Shown here piece by piece: positions 11,516-29,400 of a stretch of DNA of 64,000 bases. The notes under the pieces were generated by a model. The model was not told the DNA's origin, searched no databases, and saw nothing but the letters and a program-made list of their open reading frames with translations. Origin of the DNA: Mesostigma viride (taxonomy: Eukaryota; Streptophyta; Mesostigmatophyceae; Mesostigmatales; Mesostigmataceae); contig RPFO01000082.1 in assembly GCA_009746045.1 (NCBI GenBank), positions 2,799,430-2,863,429 of the forward strand, written 5' to 3'. The position numbers and the translations under genes were made by a program. How positions within the stretch are numbered: the stretch's first letter is position 1; each line of letters starts with the position of its first letter.

Positions 11516-11649
11516 GTGCACGCCTACACTAGTGTATGATGTGCCACACACCAGATGATGCCTAGCTTTATAAATATTTATGCTTTGCCCATGCAGGGAG
11601 TTTCTCTCGATCTGCTGAGAAGCCATGCCCTAGCTTGCCTTCGTATAGC

Positions 11650-11875
11650 TCCATGATGATCTTCCCCCCCTATGCCCGCGCCTTTCAGTAGGCGCTAGGA
11701 TAGTCATAGTGGCGTGATGCAGGTGCACTTTGTGCACCCAGAGCAGGTGTAGTTTACACCCTTCCCTTGCAGGAAGTAGCCCATAGTGTATTAAAGCCAT
11801 ATACCCCTTCTCAGGTATTTGTGCTACATATACTCCCAACGGAGTTATGTTTTGATTCAATTCAATTCAAGTAGA
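11650..11875 (+). repeat. Dispersed retroelement tail, copy 1
   Basis: Shares TGTGCACCCAGAGCAGGTG, a TTCTCAGG block and CGGAGTTATGTT with 45940-46130 and, inverted, 41700-41820. Each copy ends in a different short-period tail, here ATTCA-type. This suggests the 3' end of a non-LTR element; no ORF is visible. Confidence 0.7.
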
Positions 11876-11879
11876 CCTG

Positions 11880-13060
11880 GCAGGCCGGGGCCAAGCCCCC
11901 TATAATTTTGGACTATACAGATCAGAATATACAGTCGATCTTTACTATTCGTACGTCCAGGCATGTAGTTGTCTCACTTAAATTTGGAGACTCCTATTCA
12001 AGTCGAAGATCTGCATGTCTGCTATCCAAAGTCCCGTGCCCGTGCCCGTGGCCTGCGTTGCCCGTGGCCCGTCGCGTCGCCCGCGTGGCTGGCCTGGCCT
12101 GCCCGTGGCCTGTCGACCGTGGCTAGTGGCCCGTTGAAGTTCCTTCCTTCCCTGCGTGGCATGTTGCCCGCGGTGCCCGTGGCTAGTCGATGGTGGGCCG
12201 CAGTGATGCACGCTGGAATTAAATAGGTGGGCCGACCGTGCGCTGGTGGGGGCGCTATAGTGGCTACGCACAGCCCGTCGCCCGCCGCCCGGCCCGTAGG
12301 CGCTGAAATTTGCTTCCGTCGCGAAACGTGCTCATCCGCTGCGCTCCGGAGAGGACTGGCCAGCCGCTGAAGCGGCCGCTCGAGCGCTTCGCTCGCTTGG
12401 CGCTTCGCGCGTACTGTATCTGGGTTTCGTCCGTCGATCCCCTGAACTCGTACGCCCGAACGGCTGATTTTTCAGCCTCGATTCACTGCCTAATTAGGCG
12501 ACAAACGGTCACCAAGTTCTCTTTATAAAGGTGTAAGGACAACCAGCGCATGCCAGAAATATATACATCGAACACTAGAAGGCATTCACAATGGCACCTA
12601 AAAAGCAAAATTGCATGTGTGGCCCGGCCAGGCCACCTGGCCACTGTAGGAATCTTGTGGCGATTCCCTGTTTGACATCACCTCTGTTATGTCAAGTGAG
12701 AGAACATTTCCTGTGCGTAGTTTATCAGGAACTGATGCTACCATCACCCACAATGACCAGTGTTACGTGTACCTATTAAACTCTAGCTAAGGTAGTTATC
12801 CAGGCTGCAGCTACCAAAAGTACACATGATACCGTTTCACACGGATCGCAAACGGCAGTAACTGCCAGTACTTGTACTGCTTCTATCATGCAGATATTCG
12901 GTATTGGTCACGCGGAAGCCTTGATTGCAGCAGCCTGGGCAGTCACGCACAAGTTAAAGACAGACAAGCACATGTACACGCAGGCACGGAGATGCTTTCA
13001 ATGGGTAATGGTTGGGCATAAAATTAGAATCAGATGCAGTGCTTCTGCCAAGGGTTTTTG
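11880..13060. other. No gene recognised
   Basis: Contains a low-complexity GCCCGTGGCC-rich stretch at about 12020-12180 that explains the longer frames. Otherwise no recognisable coding sequence. Confidence 0.55.
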
Positions 13061-13067
13061 TCATTCC

Positions 13068-13172
13068 TCAAACGGTTGACTTTTTGCCACGGCACTTCGT
13101 AAAATGGCTGACTATTTGCCTCGGCAATTCGTCAAACTGGTTGACTATTTGCCTTGGCGCTTCGTCAAACCT
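13068..13172. repeat. Left GTTGAC/TTCGTCAA repeats
   Basis: Three imperfect copies of about 36 bp built on TTCGTCAAACTGGTTGACTA. The same motif family recurs at 14268-14450, on the other side of a decayed ORF. Confidence 0.7.
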
Positions 13173-13390
13173 GGGGGGGGGAGGGGGAAGCTTCTTTATA
13201 GTGAACTTAGCTCACACACGCATGTAATGCATGTGGATAAAGCACAATATCACATGGTCACTGGTTGTTGACAACTGCATAAATTAAAGAATAACAACTA
13301 GTATCAATCACAGCTAGGCCAGAGTCAAGTGTGCATAGCACGAGGCTATTAAACAACCATCACAATCTCCAGATCCGTGGTCGGTTGGGC

Positions 13391-13905
13391 TCATTCGCAC
13401 TTTCCGTTTTCCCACCACTGCTCGCGGTCGGGCCGCTCCTTACTATACTGCTTGTTGTCCTCCTGTCTCTGCCTTTTCGACTTGGGAGCTGGCTTTCTAT
13501 TGCCCTTCTTCTTCCTTGGCTCAGAGCTGCCGCCATCATCGGCCTTGCTCCTTGCTGTCTTGGCCCCCTCCTCGCCAGATTCCTCCTCGCTAGATTCCTC
13601 CTCGCCAGAATTTGAGGCGCTGTCAGATGATGTTGACTGGCCACCATTTTCCTCTTCCTGCGCATTAGACCCATCCTCTTAATTCCTCAAGCTCTACTCT
13701 CTTGCGTTTGTCGCGGCCCTGCCTGCCCTCCTTTTCATCTAAACTGCGGCCTAGGTCGACCATATTTTCTGTTTCTACCGGAACAGTTTCTCCAGCTTCC
13801 TTCTCAAACAGAGCATCTAAGGTGCTAGTCTGGAAACCTGCCAAACCGTTTTTCTTTGAATGTATCTAGCTCGTGCAACACTACCTGAACATCGCCCGCC
13901 GCCAT
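13391..13905 (-). pseudogene. Frameshifted acidic/basic ORF remnant
   Basis: Reading the minus strand from ATG 13905 gives MAAGDVQVVLHELDTF. It continues after a frame change in an A-run as LAGFQTSTLDALFEKEAGE and DKRKRVELEEL. After a second frame change near 13670 it becomes a Glu/Ser-rich stretch (SGEEESSEEESGEE), a Lys/Arg-rich stretch (EPRKKKGNRKPAPKSKRQRQ) and REQWWENGKCE before TGA at 13393-13391. Composition resembles a nuclear protein with acidic and nuclear-localisation segments. No family was recognised. The frame breaks suggest a pseudogene, although two sequencing indels would also explain them. Flanking palindromic repeats suggest it is part of a transposon. Confidence 0.5.
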
Positions 13906-14267
13906 TATCGAAACAATTTCGCATACAATATTTTGTCGCATATGTAGTCGCCAGACGGCTAGATGTCGGAGGTTAATATTAGTTTTTCATGCCCTGGTCC
14001 GCTGGTCCTTGCCTGGTCGGCAGGTCCTTGGTCACTCCTTGCTTAGCTGGTCCTTGCCTTCCTTGTCTCACAAGGTTTTTGTCCAGGCGATTTGAGTTCA
14101 GTACCTCATCAGTACTTCAGTTTTGGTACCCGACTGAACTTGTCCTGAACCGTACTGTCTTTCCAAAACAGCTCTAACTGCAGCGTACCTAGGATTCAGC
14201 TGGCACGGGCTGACGGCCTGACGCCGCGCCGCTGGACCTCAGGTCTGGCCTCTCTATGGGAAAACCT

Positions 14268-14450
14268 GACTTCCGTGGTTGACGAATACCCTAAACATTT
14301 CGTCAAACCGGTTGACGAATTGCGGAACATATTCGTCAATTGGTTGACGAATTGCAGAGTTGGTTGACGAACGTGGTTGACGAATTGCCCGAAATGGTTG
14401 ACTTTCTTACTACTAATTTCGAAATTCGTCAACCAGTTGACGAATTTGTC
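14268..14450. repeat. Right GTTGACGAA palindromic repeats
   Basis: At least six copies of GGTTGACGAATTGC or its inverse TTCGTCAAC, including the palindrome ATTCGTCAAC-CA-GTTGACGAAT at about 14423-14444. Confidence 0.8.
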
Positions 14451-14528
14451 CCGTTAGCAGAAGCACTGATCAGATGAAAGAAGAACACCCCAATACCCCG
14501 ATACCACCCTTGTCCTAGAGACTAGCAC

Positions 14529-14692
14529 CGCCCGCCCGCCCGCGCGCCCGCCCGCCCGCCCGCCCGCCCGCCCCGCCCGCCCGCCCGCCCGCCCGCCCGC
14601 CCGCCCGCCCGCCCGCCCGCCCGCCCGCCCGCCCGCCCGCCCGCCCGCCCGCCCGCCCGCCCGCCCGCCCGCCTGCCTGCCGCTCGCCCGCG
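14529..14692. repeat. (CCCG)n microsatellite
   Basis: About 160 bp of CCCG tetranucleotide with few interruptions. The minus strand is a G-run repeat with clear G-quadruplex potential. Confidence 0.95.
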
Positions 14693-15208
14693 TGCGCGCC
14701 CACGGGACCCCCACCAAAATTCATCGCACTAACGAGTCATAAAGTCTTACCAGGGTCCATCCACACACATGTGCCAGCCACGATAACATGGTCTGCACAC
14801 AGTCGCATGGTCTGCAAAAGAGTTGGTCGGAACAGCGAGCAAACTGTGCCAAAGCTCAAAGCTGGCATTTTTTGCACACACCCAAGCGTGCTCTGTGCAC
14901 GCCGTATCCCAGTCCTCATTGTATCCGAGTTGCATAATGGCTCTATTTGGGCGGTATTGCACGCTATCTTCGCTCCTATTGACACATCCTAATCAAACCC
15001 TATTCACACCCTACTCACACCCTACTCACACCCTATTCCTACACAATTTGCACTCCATTGAGGTTACTCATGCTTCTCTCTTTAAAATCCCCACCCACGT
15101 GCCTGTGGGCACCCACCGGCGTGTTGGCCGTGTCCACACAGACACAAAGCCAGTCGCTACAACATGATCGCAAGCCAACCCCAGGGTTGCTTTGCGAAGC
15201 CGTAGTAC

Positions 15209-15436
15209 CCAACCTGCGTAAGCATCAGGATCATCTGGAATTCGTCTAGGCATACCGGCAAGACCTAAAAAATGCATAGGAAAGAAAGTTAAATTTACAC
15301 CAGTGAAAGTGATCCAAAAATGAATTTGACCTAAAGTTTCAGGATATTGACGTCCTGAAATTTTTCCTATCCAATAATTAAGCCCTGCGAACATTGCAAA
15401 CACAGCACCCATTGATAACACGTGATGAAAATGCAG
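15209..15436 (-). pseudogene. cox1: Nuclear insertion of mitochondrial cox1 (NUMT)
   Basis: About 76 codons on the minus strand give an uninterrupted cytochrome c oxidase subunit 1 segment: [52 protein letters not shown] and [15 protein letters not shown]. This is the highly conserved C-terminal part of Cox1 containing the heme-ligand-region HFHxVLSMG. Homology begins and ends abruptly inside a non-Cox1 frame, and the segment is visibly richer in A/T than its flanks. It lies 119 bp downstream of the GR stop codon. It cannot be a functional gene at this length. Absence of stops suggests a recent transfer. Confidence 0.92.
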
Positions 15437-15554
15437 CCCCGCCACATCACCCGATTCCACCGCCTCCCCACCCACCCACCCACCTATGTGCCAGGTCCAC
15501 GCACATGACAAAATCATTCGCTATTTGTGCCCCATCCTTCCTATTCAAGGCACC

Positions 15555-24550
<8,996 letters not shown>

Positions 24551-25586
24551 GGACTACTGGGAATGACGCCACAGGTCAGGCAGCCTGAGTCATATCGTTA
24601 TTATCCATAGGTGCGCTTTCCTGCTCCGCCTAATCGCTCCGTTGTAAGGTTGTTAGGACATACCGCATTGGAAGTTTGTTATTATGGGTCAATTTTTGCC
24701 GTATTTGCATTACGAATAACCCTGGATTGTTTGTTGGGGAGCCAGTTAGAGTCCCGGGTTTTTATTATTTAATTAAAACCTTTTGTTTGTTTGTTTGTCC
24801 TGCAGCCGTTCAAGGCACGTGGGTACTTATTTAATTAAATTTCTTTTGTTTGTTTGGTAGATATGGTACACGCCGTCCCCAACCCGGCCCGGCGGCCCCC
24901 CTTTCGGCGGCCACAGGCTATAGTCACTACAGGCTGTAGTCAGTGGAGGTCTCAGGTCAGTGATACCCTATTTAATTGCTCAAGGCCCATAAGTATCGCA
25001 CATGAGTAGTACATCTTACATGTACATCTGTAGACACGCTCAGGCCTCAGCCTCTACAGAGTACCGACCGACGTGCCCTGCCGAGGCAGTAGAGCGTGGA
25101 TTGCTGGATGCAAAAGCGGTTCACTTGGTTCGCGCCTCACCCCGCGCTCGGCCTGAGTCTCGCGGTTTTTTTTCGATTTTCACGATATTTCATGTTCCCC
25201 GCCTGTCCAAGGTATTTTCGAAGGTTTTATGTACTTTTATATAATATACAGTGTTTGTTTGTTTTCTCACAGGGCGACGACCCCGTGCCCACATGAGTTA
25301 ATTAATTAATTTTGTTTGTTTGTTTGTTGAGTCCAGTCCTCAGCCCCCGGAGTTAATTAATTAATTTTCTTTTGTTTTTTTTATGGTTTTCAGCCAGAAC
25401 ATTTTCCAGAAGCTAATTATTTAGTTAGAACTTCCAATGCGGACGGTGTATTTGTGAGAACTCCGAAATTTCCGATGATTTGTTTGGCGTGGGATCAGGG
25501 TGGCATACGAACTGACAGGTCCACACGCCAGAGGGTGGGATCTCTGCTGCCCACGTTGTTGTTGTTGTTGTCGTTGTGTCCCAACT

Positions 25587-25645
25587 CCCACGCCGCACAT
25601 GGGCAGCAGAGAATCTTCATCTATGCTGCCCATGTGCGGCGTGGG
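25587..25645. repeat. Perfect 22-bp inverted repeat (hairpin)
   Basis: Arms 25587-25608 (starts CCCACGCCGCACATGG) and 25624-25645 are perfect complements around a 15-nt loop. An outer GTT run (about 25557-25570) can pair with a CAA run (about 25684-25697). Confidence 0.9.
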
Positions 25646-26099
25646 CATTGGGGCAACAATACAGTGTACTGTACTGTACTGTAACAACAACAACAACCCA
25701 GTTCAGCCCTGATCAAGTCACAGTCATTCCCGCTTTAAGTTACTATTCTTAACGTTACGTTCCCGCGTTAAGTTACGACGCCAAGTTTTTGGCGGCGTAA
25801 AACTCAGCGCCAACCTTTCCGTTTAAATATCTGGCCGGGAAAATGAACTTCGGGCGACTTCGATGCTGCAGCTGGACCGGGCTTGACGAGAGCTGTCGAT
25901 TGCCGTATAGGTCCGTCAGAGGGCGATAACAACAACAACAACTACTACTACTACTACTACAAGTCTAGAAGGCTGACAACAACAACAACAACAACAGCGC
26001 CGTAAGCGGAACCGCCCACACAACAACAACAACAACAATAGGTCCGTCAGAGGAGGGGGGGTTGGGCTGCTAGCCTAATTCTACCGCTAAGGTTACCTA

Positions 26100-26153
26100 C
26101 CCGCGTTAAGTTACGACGCCCAGATTTTGGCGGCGATCGTAACTTAACACGGG
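26100..26153. repeat. 17-bp inverted repeat (hairpin)
   Basis: CCCGCGTTAAGTTACGA at 26100-26116 pairs with TCGTAACTTAACACGGG at 26137-26153, with one G-T wobble. A related CCGCGTTAAGTTACGACGCC block lies near 25765. Confidence 0.85.
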
Positions 26154-26418
26154 AATGACTGCAATTATTTCTGGCTTCACCCTGGCTCCACCATGATTCT
26201 ACCGTGGCCCCGCCAAGGCTCCGTTGAGGAAAATGCGCATGCTCAGGAGATGCCACGTTTACGATATTTACCCATGCAGAATATTGGCGCCAATAAATCT
26301 TACCAGCACCCATGGCTAGCCGCTTGGCTATGGCGCCCTAATTTTGCCACTGACAAACATTATGGATCCTAGCTGTTGTGCTGCAAAGCATTCCCGATCG
26401 TTGCTGTAAATATTGCAA

Positions 26419-29400
26419 ATGCAAGCCAGGGGAGCGCTGCATACAGCCTGGTCAGGCCCGATATATCCGCGTGGAGTCTATACGAGTAGTCCAAGCCATC
26501 CTAATGCCGATATACGGCTTACCAATGCAATCGAGCATGCAAAGAGGACTAAAGAGGTAAAATTCACGGTAGTGGGCTGCTATCCTTTAGATGTTGCACC
26601 TGCCAATAGAAAGGCATTCCAGGAACCCGGCCCATTCCGGCTCGCCACACCACGATTGGGGGTATCCCGTGGCCGAAATGTGTTCCGAGGGAATGCGAGG
26701 AAGCAGAACCTTGATCCAGCTGAGCTCGAGAAGCAGGCGCTGATTGCTGATTTCGTGTGCACCAGCCCCATTTTGACACCGGTGGGTTGGCTAATTGTTC
26801 TTGTTGAATCGCCGATTCCATGCAATGCGCTGGAATGCTGTCAGCACTGGGTTCGGAATTTCAGGCAATTAGTGCGTTGTGATGGCCCGCACAAGAACAG
26901 CTCGCTTGAGCATTCTTCGAACTTATCTTCATCCTTCTGTTGGGGTCTTCGGTTGATCAATTTTCCGGTGAAGTGTACAGTACAAAGCATCGCGGCTGGC
27001 CGGTGTGCTGCCCTGGTGCTGACCTGTCATTGGTGCTAATTGCACGCAGGTCTCCTGGACTTAGGGTTGTAAACAAATTTTTCCTAACGCCACACCGCAT
27101 ATTCCTTGTTGCAAAGCGCCGCACTGTCTCTGACACCACACCGTCCAGGCTTGGGCGGGTAGGTTGGACAATGGTAGGGTCCTATGTGGTAGGGTGATAG
27201 GGTGGTAGGGTGCATGGTAGGGGGGATAATTTTAGGGTAGATGGTAGTAGGTTGATAGGGGGGATGATGGATGGTGGTAGCCTGGGTGACTCCCGTGTGA
27301 ATCGTGGCAGGGTGGATGGTGCCGATGAGGCTGGCACTAGCTGATGACAGCATCTGATAGGGGCGCGTCCGTCCCTTCATATCCGAATGCGCTCCGTCCA
27401 TTGGCTCGGGACCGTAGTCATGCTTGTGCACTGGGTCCTGTTCTCGCTTGTGCACTGGGTCCTGTTCTCGCTTGTGTACTGGGTCCTGTTCTCGCTTGTG
27501 CACTGGGTAGATTTTGCGGGGGCGATGCATCACCTTCTGTGGTTGTTGATGTTGTCTAGGGAATCGGATCTGACCACTGTAGGGGTCGCCGTGCAAACTG
27601 ATACCTCCGCTGCCCCTCCCACCACGCCGAACCTCCACCCATCTCTCACCTTCCTTTCCCTCCACCTGCCCGGCCCCATGTTGGTTGGTACATTTGCGAG
27701 GGAGCCAGTGGACGTTTGACATGTGGCGAGGGAGGCAAAGGAGCATGACTGATTGTGTGTGGAAGTGGCGTGCTTGAATGGACTAGGGTTGCCTGTTGGG
27801 TCAAGACTCAAAGACATGATTGGTTAGAATATGGCTCCTTGGAATATGGCTGGTCAAGCTATGCATGAGTAGTTATGGTTGGTAAGGATATGCTTGGTTA
27901 AACCATGGTCGATACTAGACACCCTATACTCTGTATATAGGATATCCTATACATGGCCGATACGCTGGAGGCAATACTGAACACCAAATTCTGCACATGG
28001 CGGATCCCCTGGAGACAGACAGTCCTGAACACCAAACGGGGGGTGGTCCACTGGCTCGTCTGCGAGCGCATGTTCCTGACGCCGGGTGGCGTTGCCTCGT
28101 TGAAATATCCTCCTGGCGAGTGTCTATTAGATTAAGAGCATGAAAATCACGGGACTGCGTCATGTGGGTGCCAATTAAGGAACCTTGTACACTACGAGAG
28201 CTGAGGGGGTCTATTCGATGGGTGTTGCAGACAAGGCTGCCCATTGGTCGGATGAGCCTTTCTCGGGCAGGAAGGGCGGGCAGGGTGGGGGGTGGGGGGG
28301 ATACTTTAATAGTCAGTTGTATAATGTCCGTCATCATCCACCGCACCGTGTCCAATCAAACTGTGCTATGCTGCACCAGTCGAGCACAGATCTGATGTGC
28401 TTTGCCACCCTTATGCTGATGCAATGATGCCACCCCCTCTTTTCCCGCTGTGTCGCCCAAACAGGCCGGCATCACCCCCAGTGAGGTCCGCCGCGAGATA
28501 TTCTCCTGGGACCGCCTGGCCACCACCCTGGCGCAGGCGCTGGGGTACCCGGCCGGCTTCCAGCAGCAGTCGCCGAGCCAGCGCGCGCGCATCTACCACT
28601 TGTACTTGCCGCTGTACATGTGGTGCCAGCGGCAGCTGTGGGCGCACCGGTTGGTGTACGCGAGGGGCGCGGATGCCAGGGGTGGTGCAGCCAGTGGCGG
28701 TAGCAGCGGTGGCAGCGGCGGCGGCAGCGCTGCACAAACAGGATCCACGGGCCCCGATGGCAGCAGCGGCAGGGTTGAGGATGAGGTGGACGCAGGCCCG
28801 CCCCCCCTCGTGGTGAGTGCCCCCCCCTCGTTGCGGGTGCCAGTGTCGCTTGTGCGGGCGCAAGGCTTGCTTGTGGGGCCACATGACATAAAGGAGTCGG
28901 TAGAGATACAGCTACCGTGAAGTGCGCTTCAAAAACACCTGATGCGCGGAAATGAATGCTCATTTGGCCTTCGGCTGTGAATTTGGGGGTGGGGGATCCA
29001 GGCTGATGCGTTTCACTCGTTCATTCCCTTGCAGCTTCGTCGGAAATAGTGGCTAGGACTAAACGGCAGTTTTTCAAGGCCCAGGTTGGGATGCACGCAC
29101 CCCATATTACAATGTTAGCTCGTGAAGGGGGGAGCGGAAATGTGTGCCGTTTCTCGAGAGGGTGGCGGCAGCCCTGAGTTGTGCGATGTTTTGGCAGAGC
29201 CTTTAGGGATGCAAGTGCCATGGGGGCTAGTGAGGGGTACAAGGGAAGGGTTGGCCATGTGGTTCGAAGTGGTGCTCTCTCGTGTGACGGAGCTTGTGGG
29301 GATGCAAGTTGGAGAGGGCGGATGCGGGTGCTGTGGGTGGGCATTCTCCCAGCCCTTCCGTCACGCTGGGTCCCTTCCGTCGCCATCCTCTGCCTGCCTG

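Larger units (their letters stand above)
24551..26418. other. Divergent GR-GLYK intergenic region
   Basis: 1.87 kb between the two start codons; both promoters must lie here or in upstream untranslated exons. It holds 14-bp inverted repeats CCGCATTGGAAGTT (24663-24676 and 25429-25442) about 780 bp apart, four TTAATTAA + TTTGTTTG blocks (about 24766, 24830, 25297, 25352), CAA/GTT microsatellites and two strong hairpins. No TATA box is called with confidence. Confidence 0.6.

Noticed and set aside
15000-15045. Interstitial telomere-like CACCCTACTCACACCCTA
   Set aside because: Does not match the plant (CCCTAAA) or Chlamydomonas-type (CCCTAAAA) unit and has only three to four copies.
15068-15517. 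149-aa ORF read as a nuclear cox1 gene
   Set aside because: Only about 76 codons match Cox1; both ends run into unrelated sequence, so it is a NUMT fragment.
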